Positions 32,501 through 41,638 of a stretch of 64,000 nucleotides of DNA are shown here, one piece after another (the stretch's first letter is position 1; the number at the start of each line of letters is the position of its first letter). The translations under genes and the position numbers were made by a program. Source of the DNA: Streptacidiphilus fuscans (GTDB lineage Bacteria > Actinomycetota > Actinomycetes > Streptomycetales > Streptomycetaceae); contig NZ_JADPRT010000020.1 in the NCBI RefSeq assembly GCF_015690355.1, positions 1 to 64,000 of the forward strand, read 5' to 3'. Under the pieces are notes generated by a model. It saw nothing but the letters and a program-made list of their open reading frames with translations. It ran no database searches and had not been told where the DNA came from.

Positions 32501-33478
32501 TCAGGCTGCGGTACCGCCCTGGTAGTCGCTGTTGAAGGCGTTCTCGATGGTCGAGGCCACACCGCTGTCGGTGAGGATCACGCCCAACTCGCGGTTGTTG
32601 TCCAGCGAGTTGCTGCTGATGTTCATCGAGCCGGCCTCGACCGTCTGGGTGGAGAGACCGTAGTCGGCGACGATCGCCTTGGCGTGGATGTAGAAGCCGG
32701 TGCTGGACGAGTAACCCATCACAGTGCCACCGGCGTTCTCGATCTCGGAGACCTCGCTGGAGTAGCTGCTCGGCTTCTCCAGGACCACGCGCACCTTGAC
32801 CCCGGCCGAGGCCCGGGCCGCGATCGCGTCGACCACGGTCTGGTCGCTGAACTCCTCCTCCTCGACGTCGAGAGTCGTCGTGGCGCCGTTGATCACGCTG
32901 AGCAGCCGGCTGCGCGAGTCGGTGGGCGACCAGAGCAGGTTGTCGCCGTCGCTCGGGGTGACGGCGGTCTGGGTGTAGTCCGCGTTGAAGACGTTCTCGA
33001 TCGCGGAGACGTCGCTGGGGTCGTTGTCGAACACCCCGTAGTCGCGGCTGGTCGAGTAGTACTTGGAAGTCAGGTTGCCGGTCAGGATCAGCGACTGGGT
33101 GCCGTCGACCGTGATGGTCTTCTGGTGGGTGTAGACGTAGGACGGCGAGGACCAGACGACGCCCACGCCCGCGTTCTTCAGGGTGTTGTACGCGGAGTCG
33201 TTGACCGAGGTGCGGGTGCCGTCGAGGATCACGCGCACCGTCACGCCGGCCTGCTCACGGGCGATCAGGTCGTTGACGGCGGTGGTGTCACTGAGCTCGT
33301 ACATCGTCATGTCAAGTGTCGACGTGGCCGAGTTGATGAAGTTGTAGATGTCGGGCTCGGAGGAGCCGAGGTTGAACGCGAAGGCCGAGTAGCTTGCGGC
33401 GTGGGCAGGCATGGCGCCGGCGAAGAGTGCGGCTCCGGCGGCGCAGGTGACGAAGGCCTGACGGATTCCCTTGCGCAT
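32501..33478 (-). CDS. Secreted phospholipase D-like (PLDc_2) protein
   Basis: 325-residue exported protein with a signal peptide (about 1-28; KR then a hydrophobic stretch ending AHA-AS). It has two HKD-type motifs: HQKTITVDG near 118-126 with downstream TGN, and IHAKAIVAD near 265-273 with SMN. Two-motif PLD proteins form one active site for phosphodiester hydrolysis. At 325 residues it is shorter than the classic 500-residue Streptomyces phospholipase D, so the substrate could be phospholipid or nucleic acid. An AGGAG lies before the ATG. The preceding 199 bases are relatively A/T-rich and contain the promoter. Confidence 0.87.
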   Translation of the reverse strand: MRKGIRQAFVTCAAGAALFAGAMPAHAASYSAFAFNLGSSEPDIYNFINSATSTLDMTMYELSDTTAVNDLIAREQAGVTVRVILDGTRTSVNDSAYNTLKNAGVGVVWSSPSYVYTHQKTITVDGTQSLILTGNLTSKYYSTSRDYGVFDNDPSDVSAIENVFNADYTQTAVTPSDGDNLLWSPTDSRSRLLSVINGATTTLDVEEEEFSDQTVVDAIAARASAGVKVRVVLEKPSSYSSEVSEIENAGGTVMGYSSSTGFYIHAKAIVADYGLSTQTVEAGSMNISSNSLDNNRELGVILTDSGVASTIENAFNSDYQGGTAA

Positions 33479-33677
33479 GTGGTGCTTCTCCTAGGGGAGT
33501 TGACGGAGAGCCAGTGCTGCTGACGGGGCTCGCGGAACGGTCGGCCGACCACGAACCCAGAACACCACGCGCGTAGATTCTTCAGAAGGTATTCAGAGTG
33601 AAATGTCCATGGCTAAATTGCGAAGCACGCAGGGAGACTCCGTGAGGGAGATCGCTACGCGCGTGGAACGGCGCTGG

Positions 33678-34892
33678 TCAGCGCAGATGTGACGTGTCGT
33701 TGAAGAGGCGCAGCGAGGCGTTGCCGTCCGCGTAGTACTGGACGGCGGAGAGGGCGGCCGCGCTCAACTCCATGCGGTAGAGCGCCTCGGCGGGGGCGCC
33801 CAGCGCCAGCCGGACCAGCGTCTTGATCGGGCTGACGTGCGAGACGACCAGCACCGTCCGGCCCGCGTAGCGGGCGAGCAGCCGGTCACGGGCCGCAGAG
33901 ACACGGCGGGTGACCGCGACAAAGCTCTCGCCGTCGGGCGGAGCAACCTTGGGCGAGGCCAACCAGCCGTCCAGCGCAGCCTGGTGACGCTCCTTCACCT
34001 CACCGAAGGTGAGGCCTTCGAAGATGCCGAAGTCGGTCTCGCGGAGGCCGTCCTCCACCCGGACGTCGAGGCCGAGGGCGTCCGCGACGATGCCCGCCGT
34101 CTCACGGCAACGGGCCAGCGGAGAGCAGACGATCGCCTCGATCGTCCCGCGCGCGGCCAGCGCGGAGGCGGCCCGTTCCGCCTGCCAGCGGCCCCGGTCG
34201 GAGAGGGAGAGGTCGGCGCCGCCGCTGCCGGAGAAGCGCTTCTCCGGGGTCAGCGGGGTCTCGCCGTGGCGCAGCAACACAAACGTCGTCGGCGTGCTGA
34301 GGTCGGGCGGCGCGGCCCGTCCTGCGGTTGCCGGAGCGGAGGCAGAGGCGGACGCCGCCCCCGTACGCGGGGACGACGCAGGCGAAGGCGCGGCAGAAGA
34401 GGCCACGCCAGACGCGGACTTGGGCTCGAAGTTGGGCTCGGGCTTGGGCTCCCAGGCGCGGCCGGCCTGGCCCGCGTCCATGGCCTCGTTGGCGAGGCGG
34501 TCGGCATGCTTGTTCTGCTTGCGCGGGATCCAGGTGTAGCCGACCCGGTCACCCGGGAAGACCGAACGGGCCTCCGCCGCCAGCGGCTTCATGTCCGGGT
34601 GCTTGACCTGCCAGCGGCCCGACATCTGCTCGACGACCAGCTTGGAGTCCATCCGCACCGCGACCGACCCCTCCGGGTCGAGGGCGTGCGCGGCGCGCAG
34701 GCCGGCGATCAGACCCCGGTACTCCGCCACGTTGTTGGTGGCCCGCCCGATGTACTCGGCGGTCTCGGTCAACAGCTCGCCGGTGTCGCCGTCACGCACG
34801 ACCGCGCCGTAGCCGGCGGGCCCGGGGTTGCCCCGAGACCCGCCGTCCGCCTCGACGATGAACCGCCGACCGGCTCCCGCAGCTCCAGTCAC
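33678..34892 (-). CDS. Bifunctional RNase HI / histidine phosphatase
   Basis: 404-residue fusion protein. The N-terminal RNase HI domain (about 8-145; EADGGSRGNPG, NNVAEYRGL, KQNKHADRLAN) cuts RNA in RNA-DNA hybrids. An Ala/Ser/Pro-rich linker spans about 155-205. A histidine-phosphatase domain follows (about 208-390; VLLRHGETP, catalytic His in RHG, and VVSHVSPIK). The domain order matches mycobacterial Rv2228c, whose phosphatase part is CobC-like. It lies 170 bp downstream of the zinc-ribbon and Nif3 genes, a grouping conserved in Streptomyces. Confidence 0.94.
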   Translation of the reverse strand: MTGAAGAGRRFIVEADGGSRGNPGPAGYGAVVRDGDTGELLTETAEYIGRATNNVAEYRGLIAGLRAAHALDPEGSVAVRMDSKLVVEQMSGRWQVKHPDMKPLAAEARSVFPGDRVGYTWIPRKQNKHADRLANEAMDAGQAGRAWEPKPEPNFEPKSASGVASSAAPSPASSPRTGAASASASAPATAGRAAPPDLSTPTTFVLLRHGETPLTPEKRFSGSGGADLSLSDRGRWQAERAASALAARGTIEAIVCSPLARCRETAGIVADALGLDVRVEDGLRETDFGIFEGLTFGEVKERHQAALDGWLASPKVAPPDGESFVAVTRRVSAARDRLLARYAGRTVLVVSHVSPIKTLVRLALGAPAEALYRMELSAAALSAVQYYADGNASLRLFNDTSHLR

Positions 34893-35062
34893 GGCCTGCC
34901 TCCGCTTCCCAAGCCCCTCGCACCCGCCGCCGTTCCGGCAGCGGGATCACAGCGAACCGGTGACACCGCCGGACCGCCACACCGGTGACGCCGACGGCAC
35001 CGGCAGCACCGGCGATTCGGGCGTCCGTCGTGTGATACCCGCTCCGGGGTCGGATCCAGCGG

Positions 35063-35806
35063 TCAGAGACCGGAATCGGCCGTGCGGACCAGGATGCGAC
35101 CGCAGTTCTCGCAGCGGACCACCTCGTCGGCCGCGGCGGCGCGGACGGTGCCCAGGTCGGTGATGCTGAGCTCGACCCGGCAGCCCTCGCAGCGGCGCTG
35201 GTAGAGGCGGGCCGCACCGATCCCACCGTTCTGCTGGCGCAGGCGGGTGTAGACCTTGATCAGGTCAGCGGGGATCGCGGCGGCGACGGCCTCGCGGTCG
35301 CGGGTGGTCTTCTCGACCTCGGCGTCGATCGAGCCGTAGGACACGTCACGGCGCGCCTCGGCGTCCTTGGCGCTGCTCTCGGCGTCGTCGCGGCGGGCGG
35401 TCATCTCGCTGACCCGGGTCTGGGAGGACTCGAGCCGCTCCATGATCTCCAGGACCACGTCCTCCAGGTCGCTCTGGCGCTTGGCCAGCGAACCGACCTC
35501 GTGCTGGAGGTTGGCCAGGTCCTTGGCGGAGCCGACACTGCCCGAGTCGAGGAGCTTCTGGTTGCGGGCGGCGCGCTGGCGGACCTGGTCGACGTCCTGC
35601 TCGGCCTTGGTCAGCTCGCGCTGGGTGTCGCTGAGCTGGGTCTCGGCGGCGACGGTCAGCGAGCGCAGCTGGGACAGGTCGGCGTTGCGCTGCTCGATCT
35701 CGGCGTGCTCGGGCAGCGTCCGCCGACGGTGGGCGAGCTGGTCCAGGCGGGAGTCGAGTGCCTGCAGGTCCAGCAGGCGGATCTGGTCGGCGGGCGCGGC
35801 GTTCAG
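35063..35806 (-). CDS. Coiled-coil/C4-type zinc-ribbon protein with a CTG start
   Basis: Predicted 247-residue protein: a long helical coiled coil (about 1-180), then a zinc ribbon with CEGC and CENC near the C-terminus and the family tail RILVRT-SGL. Homology clearly continues upstream of the first GTG (35458) back to an N-terminus reading LNAAPADQIRLLDLQ. Between the upstream stop and that point there is no in-frame ATG, GTG or TTG. CTG at 35806 is preceded by GAGGAG with 6-base spacing, so CTG is inferred as the start. The protein is encoded between Nif3 and RNase HI genes. The function is unknown; nucleic-acid binding is often proposed. Confidence 0.85.
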   Translation of the reverse strand: MNAAPADQIRLLDLQALDSRLDQLAHRRRTLPEHAEIEQRNADLSQLRSLTVAAETQLSDTQRELTKAEQDVDQVRQRAARNQKLLDSGSVGSAKDLANLQHEVGSLAKRQSDLEDVVLEIMERLESSQTRVSEMTARRDDAESSAKDAEARRDVSYGSIDAEVEKTTRDREAVAAAIPADLIKVYTRLRQQNGGIGAARLYQRRCEGCRVELSITDLGTVRAAAADEVVRCENCGRILVRTADSGL

Positions 35807-35839
35807 GGGGTGCTCCTCAGCGGATGGAAGGGGTTGCGG

Positions 35840-36736
35840 TCAGTGGGCCGTGGCGGCGCCGGTGGCCGCGACGGCGGTGGCCGACGTGGTGGCGTCGGCC
35901 GTGGCCGGGAAGGCCATGGGGGCGTGCGCGGTCCAGGGGTCGGAGACGTGGGTGGACACCCGCGTCTCCAGCTCCCAGCCGTGCTTCTCGGCGGCGGCGA
36001 GCAATCGGCGCTCGGCGCTGCGCAGCCACGGCCACTCGGTGGCCCAGTGCGCGGCGTCGACCAGTGCGATGTCCGCGTGCTCGCGGGCCTCGGAGGCGGG
36101 GTGGTGTCGCAGGTCGGCGGTGACGTAGGCGTCGACTCCGGCCGCGCGGACCTCGGCGAAGAAGCTGTCGCCGGAGCCGCCGCAGACGGCGACGCGTCGG
36201 ATCGGACGGTCCGGGTCTCCGGCCGCGCGGACGCCCTGGGCAGTGGCGGGGAGCCCGGCGGCGACCCGCGCCGCGAAGGCGGCGAGCGGCTCGGGCTCGG
36301 GCAGCTCGCCGATCCGGCCGGTGCCGCGGCGACCCTCCGGGTCGCTCGGGTCCGGGATCAGCGGACCGGTGATGCGCAGACCGACCGCCTCGGCGAGGGC
36401 GTCGGAGACACCGGGGTCGGCGTGGTCGGCGTTGGTGTGGGCGACCAGCAGGCCGATGCCGTTGCGGATCAGCGTGTGGACGACCCGGCCCTTGAAGGTG
36501 TCGGCGGCCACGGTCGTGGTGCCGCGGAGATAGAGCGGGTGGTGCGTGACCACCAGCTGTGCACCGAAGGCGACCGCCTCGTCGACCACGGCCTGGACCG
36601 GGTCGACCGCGAACAGCACCCGGCTGACCTCGTCCTCCGGGTCTCCGCAGACCAGTCCGACGGCGTCCCACGACTCGGCCCAGGCGGGCGGGTACAGCTC
36701 GTCGAGGACGGAGCGGAGGGCAGCGAGTTTCGGCAC
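35840..36736 (-). CDS. Nif3-like dinuclear metal-centre protein
   Basis: 298-residue member of the Nif3/YbgI family, hexameric proteins with a dinuclear metal site. The conserved WD-VGL-CGDP segment near 20-30, THHPLYLRG near 62-70 and HTNAD-ADPG near 97-107 are seen, as is the late H-E cluster in AHWATEWPWL. The GTG at 36736 (VPKLAALRSVLDEL) matches family N-termini; a longer in-frame version lacks similarity. The C-terminal 20 residues are Ala/Thr-rich. The biochemical role is unsettled (a GTP cyclohydrolase-like activity has been suggested). It precedes the zinc-ribbon gene by 33 bp. Confidence 0.92.
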   Translation of the reverse strand: MPKLAALRSVLDELYPPAWAESWDAVGLVCGDPEDEVSRVLFAVDPVQAVVDEAVAFGAQLVVTHHPLYLRGTTTVAADTFKGRVVHTLIRNGIGLLVAHTNADHADPGVSDALAEAVGLRITGPLIPDPSDPEGRRGTGRIGELPEPEPLAAFAARVAAGLPATAQGVRAAGDPDRPIRRVAVCGGSGDSFFAEVRAAGVDAYVTADLRHHPASEAREHADIALVDAAHWATEWPWLRSAERRLLAAAEKHGWELETRVSTHVSDPWTAHAPMAFPATADATTSATAVAATGAATAH

Positions 36737-37081
36737 GTGTCCGAGGGTATCGCGGCAGAGCCGCCGCTTCGGACAACGCGGAAGGTTACGGGCCGATTGG
36801 CAGCTCCACCCGTACGAGTGATGAATCCGCGATCCCGTGCGAGCGGCGCACAAGCGAAAGTAGCTTCGGCAATGCGGACGAGGTCACGGTCGGGCGACCG
36901 GACCGATCCCGTCCGGCCCCGGGGGCGCGTCGCGCCGCGCTACCTCGCGCACCCCACCTGCACTCGTACTCGAACGCGCACCCGCACGTCGCTTCCTTGC
37001 ACACCCATACGCACACGCACACGTCTCCTACTTGTCCGTCGACCGCCCCTCCGCGGTCGACCGAGCAGCGGTGGTGCAGCC
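36737..37081. other. Divergent intergenic region with CA/CG-rich low-complexity sequence
   Basis: This 345-base interval separates the Nif3 gene (minus) from an S9-family peptidase gene (plus). The part near 36955-37025 is a low-complexity run of short ACTCG, GCAC and ACACGC units with few G runs. No gene, clear promoter hexamers or terminator was identified. The plus-strand gene has only a weak ribosome-binding site. Confidence 0.5.
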
Positions 37082-39130
37082 ATGACCGCGATCCCCCTCA
37101 CCGTCCCCCCTCGTCGTCCCGTCGGCGGCTCCCCCTCCGGCGCAGCCGGTGCGGCGGGCGGCCCGGCCTCCGGGCAGCCCGGCGGGCACATCTCGGCCGC
37201 GCTGCGGCGGGTGAGCTTCGCTTTCTCCGCCGACGGCTCGCATGCGGCCTGCTTGGCCGCCGAGGCGGACGGACGCTGGTTCGTGGAGAGCTGGCGGCTC
37301 GGCCAAGAGCCGGGCGGGCTATGCGTTCCGCAGCCGCTGCGGCCCGGTGCGGGCGGCCACCGGTCGGAGAACCTGCAGTCCCAGCTGCTGCCGCTGATCG
37401 ACGGCCGGGTGCTGATCTGCCGTCACCAGGGACTCTGGCAGGAGCTGGTGGTCCGGGGCACCAACGGTCAGGCGGACCTGTCAGCGGGTCGCCTGCAACA
37501 GGCGGGCCTGCGGTTGCTGCCACTCCCCTGCCCTGCCCCCGGCGCTCCGGTGGCGGTGGCGCTCGGCACCGACGGCATGACCACCACCTCGGTCTGGCTG
37601 ATCAGCGCCGACGGCGTCTGCGCGCCACAGCTCGTCGCCGAGCTGCCTGGGCTCCACGGCGGCGGGATCTGGCTGGACGAGGGCGGACGCCTGCTGGGAC
37701 TGGACCGGTTGCAGCGGCTCGCCGACGGCTCCGCCCAGGTCAAGGCGGTCGCGCTGGACCTGGTGACCGGATCGGTCTCGCCACTGCTCGAACTCTCCAC
37801 CCGCAGCAACGACCGCTTGGCCGCCTGCGATCCGGCCACCGGCCTGGTCCTGGTCCGCAGCGACGCGCCCGGTGAGGACCGGCTCGGCTGGGGGCGACTC
37901 GGGTCCGCCGAGCCACTCCGGTTTCCCGAGTGCCTGCGCGGCGGACGCCAGTTCCTGCGGCCGATCGCCATCGAGCCCGGGCGCAACCGGGTCGCCGTCC
38001 AGGCCGACTTTGGCGCCACCTCGACACTGGCCCTGTGGGAGCCGGGCTCGACGCGGGTCGACCCGCTACGCGTACCGCCCGGCCGACTCGGCGGCGTGGC
38101 GCACTGGTCGGCGGCGGGTCTGCGGATGCCGTACTCAGCCCCGGACCATCCCGCGGCGATGGCCTCCGTCGACGTCGACCTCCTGCTCAGCGGTGAGAGC
38201 AGACCGATAGTCCAGCCCGTGCCGCTCGGGCTGGCTCCGCTGCAGGGCGGTCGCGCCGGGTTCAACAGCGTGGTCAAGGTCATCCCCCAAGCACGGGAGA
38301 CGGGCTGGCGGTTGGACGGCAGCGCGCAGCGCGGCGACGGCCGGCCGTGGGAGTCCGCGCAGACGGTGACGCTGCCGGGCGCGGCCGGTCCGCTGGAGGG
38401 AGTCGTCTACGGCGGCGACGCCTGGCTCACCGCCGAACACCTGGTGATGGCCCTGCACGGCGGTCCGGCCGACGCCTGGCGGCTGGAGTTCGAACCGACG
38501 CTGCAGCGCTTCGCGGCCGAGGGCATGGCCGTGGTCGCGCCCAACCAGCGTGGCAGCACGGGTTACGGCGCCGAGCATGCCGAAGCCGTCCAGAACGCCT
38601 GGGGCGGCCCGGATCTGGACGACGTGCTGACGCTGCTGCAGAGCATCGGCGGACAGCGCGCGTCGCTGGGCCTGCGCCAGGTCGCGCTCTTCGGCGTCAG
38701 CTACGGCGCGTTCCTGGCGCTGTTGGCGGCCGGCACCGCACCGGAGCAGGTGGCCCGGGTGGCGGCGGTGTCGCCGTTCCTGTCCGGCGCACGGCTGCAG
38801 GCCGAGGCCGGACCGGCGGTGCAGGGCCTGGCCGAACGGATGGGTGCGGCCCAGGAGCCCGCCGACGGCCGCGGCCCCCGGGACGTCCTGCTGCTCTGTC
38901 ATCGGCTGACGTCCGAACTACTGGTCGTGCACGGCGACGCGGACGACATCGTGCCCGTCACCCAGTCCCGTTTGCTGCGGCAGGAGTTGCTGCGGATCGG
39001 CCGGGTTCAGGGGAGCGACTTCCAGTACGTCGAGGCGGCGGGCGCGGGGCACGAGGTCCTGGCCGAGGAGGGTGCGCCGCTGTTGCAGGAGTTGCTGGCG
39101 GGTTTTCTGCGCAGCGTGCGCCCGACGTGA
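37082..39130 (+). CDS. S9-family prolyl-oligopeptidase-like serine peptidase
   Basis: 682-residue cytoplasmic alpha/beta-hydrolase. The N-terminal 400 residues look like a degenerate beta-propeller (repeated G-L-LD and W segments). The catalytic domain (about 430-682) carries the oxyanion-region HGGPADAW, the nucleophile elbow GVSYG (Ser 540), the acid in HGDADDIVP and His in GAGHEV. Related actinobacterial proteins are annotated as S9 peptidases or acylaminoacyl peptidases. ATG 37082 is taken because upstream in-frame sequence has no similarity to the family and crosses the divergent Nif3 genes. The substrate is unknown. Confidence 0.88.
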   Translation: MTAIPLTVPPRRPVGGSPSGAAGAAGGPASGQPGGHISAALRRVSFAFSADGSHAACLAAEADGRWFVESWRLGQEPGGLCVPQPLRPGAGGHRSENLQSQLLPLIDGRVLICRHQGLWQELVVRGTNGQADLSAGRLQQAGLRLLPLPCPAPGAPVAVALGTDGMTTTSVWLISADGVCAPQLVAELPGLHGGGIWLDEGGRLLGLDRLQRLADGSAQVKAVALDLVTGSVSPLLELSTRSNDRLAACDPATGLVLVRSDAPGEDRLGWGRLGSAEPLRFPECLRGGRQFLRPIAIEPGRNRVAVQADFGATSTLALWEPGSTRVDPLRVPPGRLGGVAHWSAAGLRMPYSAPDHPAAMASVDVDLLLSGESRPIVQPVPLGLAPLQGGRAGFNSVVKVIPQARETGWRLDGSAQRGDGRPWESAQTVTLPGAAGPLEGVVYGGDAWLTAEHLVMALHGGPADAWRLEFEPTLQRFAAEGMAVVAPNQRGSTGYGAEHAEAVQNAWGGPDLDDVLTLLQSIGGQRASLGLRQVALFGVSYGAFLALLAAGTAPEQVARVAAVSPFLSGARLQAEAGPAVQGLAERMGAAQEPADGRGPRDVLLLCHRLTSELLVVHGDADDIVPVTQSRLLRQELLRIGRVQGSDFQYVEAAGAGHEVLAEEGAPLLQELLAGFLRSVRPT

Positions 39131-39217
39131 ATCGAGCCGAAGGTTTTACTAGGGTTGTCGGGTACGGCAGTAGAGAACGTGTACGACGACGCTGAGTAAA
39201 CGGAGAAGACAACTCTC

Positions 39218-39355
39218 ATGTCTGATGCCCTCACCGACATCAATGAGAACGGCGCCGAGGAGGACGCGCACGGCCGTCATCGGGGCCACGGGTCCGATGA
39301 CGAGGTTCAGGAGAACGGCCACGCCGGCCACGGCCGTCACCGCCGCGGCGAGTAA
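39218..39355 (+). CDS. Candidate small protein with duplicated HGRHR motif
   Basis: A 45-codon open frame preceded by CGGAGAAG at a good distance from the ATG and followed by a hairpin terminator at 39371. The peptide begins MSDALTDINENG and then has two His/Gly/Arg-rich copies (HGRHRGHG and HGRHRRGE) joined by an acidic SDDEVQENG segment. It is hydrophilic, with no signal peptide or cysteine. The arrangement of start signal, repeat and terminator suggests a genuine gene. It could be a metal-binding small protein or a peptide precursor; no modifying enzyme is adjacent. Function unknown. Confidence 0.62.
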   Translation: MSDALTDINENGAEEDAHGRHRGHGSDDEVQENGHAGHGRHRRGE

Positions 39356-39370
39356 CGGTCCACACAGCTG

Positions 39371-39415
39371 AGGGGCGCGGGGTCCCACCGTCGTCCGGTG
39401 GAGCTCCGCGCCCCT
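39371..39415. terminator. Terminator between convergent transcripts (AGGGGCGCGG type)
   Basis: AGGGGCGCGG pairs with CCGCGCCCCT, and the inner CCACCG with CGGTGG, around TCGTC. A few mismatches separate the two helices. It lies after the 45-codon gene and faces the end of the SDR gene at 39453, so it may work both ways. Confidence 0.7.
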
Positions 39416-39452
39416 GCGTGTGAACGCCCCCGCTTGCGCGTGAAGGCCGCCG

Positions 39453-40397
39453 TCAGCCCCCGTGCTTCAGGCCCAGTACGGCCATGTTGGCGAAGCCGTC
39501 CCCGGGCCGCCGCTCCGCGTAGAACGGCGACATCAACTCGTCGAGCTCACCCGGCGTGAAGGCCTCCTTGGCCGTGTCGAACTTGGCCAGCACCGGCGGC
39601 GCGCCGAGAACCGCGACCATGCCGCCGTGGACCACGAAGCACTGACCGTTGACGTTGCCTGCCGCCGGGGACGCCAGATAGGCGACCAGCGGGGAGACGT
39701 GTTCCGGGGCCAGCGGGTCGATCCCGCTCGAAGGGGCAGCCATCGAGCCGGTGAAGACGTCCTCCGTCATCCGGGTCCGGGCGCGCGGGCAGATGACGTT
39801 GGCGGTGACGCCGTAACGCGCCAGTGCCGAGGCGGAACTGGTGGTGAGTCCGACGATCCCGCCCTTCGCCGCCGCATAGTTGGGCTGCCCGGCCGAGCCC
39901 GCGACGAACGCCTCGGACGAGGTGTTGACGATCCGTCCGTAGACCGGCGCGCCGGCCGCCTTGCTGCGGTCGCGCCAATGGGCGGCGACGAAGCGGGTGG
40001 TGGCGAAGTGGCCCTTGAGGTGGACGTGGATGACCGAGTCCCACTCCTCCTCGCTCATCGAGAAGACCATCCGGTCGCGGAGGATCCCGGCGTTGTTGAC
40101 CAGGATGTCCAACTGCCCGTAGGTCTCGACCGCCAGGTCGACCAGCGCTTTGGCCGAGGCCAGGTCGGCGACGTCGCCGTAGTGGGCGACGGCCTGCCCC
40201 CCGAGGGCGCGGATCTCGGCCACGGTCTCGTCCGCAGGCGCCGCCGAGGCTGCCCCGCTGCCGTCCCGGCCGGGCGCGCCGAAGTCGTTGACGACGACGT
40301 TGGCGCCCGAGCGGGCGAGTTCCAGCGCCTCGGCGCGGCCGAGACCCCGGCCCGCGCCGGTGACGATCGCGGTGAGGCCTTGCAGAGAGGTGGACAT
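39453..40397 (-). CDS. MFE-2/Hsd4A-type 3-hydroxyacyl-CoA dehydrogenase (SDR)
   Basis: 314-residue SDR that resembles the dehydrogenase domain of peroxisomal multifunctional enzyme 2 and mycobacterial Hsd4A. TGAGRGLG (13-20) binds NAD; VNDFG, NNAGILRDR, the VHLKGHF segment, NTSSE and YAAAK are the matching landmarks. It would oxidise 3-hydroxyacyl-CoA in beta-oxidation of branched or sterol side chains. A C-terminal extension of about 60 residues is present, as in the family. It is the last gene of the run hydratase - zinc dehydrogenase - SDR, with a 147-bp gap before it. Confidence 0.86.
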   Translation of the reverse strand: MSTSLQGLTAIVTGAGRGLGRAEALELARSGANVVVNDFGAPGRDGSGAASAAPADETVAEIRALGGQAVAHYGDVADLASAKALVDLAVETYGQLDILVNNAGILRDRMVFSMSEEEWDSVIHVHLKGHFATTRFVAAHWRDRSKAAGAPVYGRIVNTSSEAFVAGSAGQPNYAAAKGGIVGLTTSSASALARYGVTANVICPRARTRMTEDVFTGSMAAPSSGIDPLAPEHVSPLVAYLASPAAGNVNGQCFVVHGGMVAVLGAPPVLAKFDTAKEAFTPGELDELMSPFYAERRPGDGFANMAVLGLKHGG

Positions 40398-40544
40398 CCG
40401 TTGACTCCCGGTCGATGAGCGAGGTGCGGATCGGATGGAGCGACTCAGATCAGCACGAATCGGATCGGTACGAATCTGGTCGGTGCGGATTCGCCGCAGC
40501 GCGAACTGCGGCGCGCGGGCCGCACAACGGCGGCCCGTGGCTCG

Positions 40545-41624
40545 TCAGCCCAGGTCGATGACGGTGCGCAGGGCCTCGCCCGTGCGCATCTGCTGGAGCG
40601 CGTCGTTGACGGCCTCGAGCCGGACGTGGTGGGTGACCATGCCCTCGAGGTCCAGCCGCCCGGCCCGCCACAGCTCGAGGACCGTGCGGTAGGTGGCGAG
40701 GACGTCCGAACCTCCGTAGAGGGACGGCAGGATGCGCTTCTCGTTGAAGAACAGCTCGAACATGTTGAACTGCGCCATGTCGTCCATCGCGCCCGCGCCG
40801 ACGACGACCAGCGCGCCGCCGCGCCGGGTGGCGTCGTAGGCGGTGCGGACGGTGGCGGACCTGCCGACGACCTCGAAGGCGTAGTCGAACCCCTCGCCGC
40901 CGGTGATCCGGTTCTTGGCCTCGTCGAGCTGGTCGGGGTGGACCGCCTCGGTCGCGCCGAAGCGCAGCGCCCACTCGCGGCGTCCGGCGACCGGGTCGAC
41001 CGCGAGGATCTGGGCTGCGCCGGCGACCTTGGCGCCCTGGATCGCGGCGATGCCGACGCCGCCGCAGCCGACCACCACGACCGACGAACCCGGCTCCACC
41101 TTCGCGGTGTTGATGGCCGCGCCGACGCCCGTGGTGACCCCGCAGCCGATCAGGGCGGCCACCTCGTAGGGGACGTCGTCGGGGATCTTGAACGCGCACC
41201 CGGCGGCGATGACGCTCTCCTCGGCGAAGGTGCCGGTGGCGGAGAAGCCGAAGATGTCCTTGCCCTGGTGGGTGTAGCTGGGCGTGCCCATGTTCATGAA
41301 CGCGGCCAGACAGAGGTTGCCCTCGCCGCGCCTGCACGCGGAGCAGGTGCCGCACGGCGGCATCCAGCAGACGATGACCCGGTCGCCCACGGCCAGGCCC
41401 TCGACGCCCTCCCCGACCTCGGTGACCTCACCCGCCCCCTCGTGCCCGGGCACGAACGGCGCGGGCTGCGGCAGCACGCCGCTCATCGCGGACAGGTCGG
41501 AGTGGCACAGGCTGGCGGCCTTCATCCGCACCCTGACCTTGCCCGGGCCGGTGGCCGGGACGTCGACGCCGTCGTGGACCTCGAGTTTCTCCTGGCCGGT
41601 CTCGTGCAGTACCGCTGCGCGCAT
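40545..41624 (-). CDS. Zinc-dependent medium-chain alcohol dehydrogenase
   Basis: 359-residue MDR-family dehydrogenase. The catalytic zinc ligand is in SLCHSDL near 38-44, GHEGAGEV follows, and four structural-zinc cysteines lie in CGTCSACRRGEGNLC near 91-105. The Rossmann motif is VVVGCGGVGIAAIQGA near 178-193. It would interconvert an alcohol and an aldehyde or ketone with NAD. GAGGAG stands before the ATG. It lies between the hydratase and SDR genes, so it may process alcohol intermediates of the same lipid pathway; the substrate cannot be read from sequence. Confidence 0.9.
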   Translation of the reverse strand: MRAAVLHETGQEKLEVHDGVDVPATGPGKVRVRMKAASLCHSDLSAMSGVLPQPAPFVPGHEGAGEVTEVGEGVEGLAVGDRVIVCWMPPCGTCSACRRGEGNLCLAAFMNMGTPSYTHQGKDIFGFSATGTFAEESVIAAGCAFKIPDDVPYEVAALIGCGVTTGVGAAINTAKVEPGSSVVVVGCGGVGIAAIQGAKVAGAAQILAVDPVAGRREWALRFGATEAVHPDQLDEAKNRITGGEGFDYAFEVVGRSATVRTAYDATRRGGALVVVGAGAMDDMAQFNMFELFFNEKRILPSLYGGSDVLATYRTVLELWRAGRLDLEGMVTHHVRLEAVNDALQQMRTGEALRTVIDLG

Positions 41625-41638
41625 CTTCGGGCTCCTCG

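Noticed and set aside
33479..33677. PHO-box (PhoP operator) upstream of the phospholipase D-like gene
   Set aside because: The A/T-rich segment has no convincing GTTCACC direct repeats.
35501..37081. Upstream extension of the S9 peptidase frame
   Set aside because: It runs antisense through the zinc-ribbon and Nif3 genes and a low-complexity intergenic region; similarity to S9 peptidases begins only after ATG 37082.
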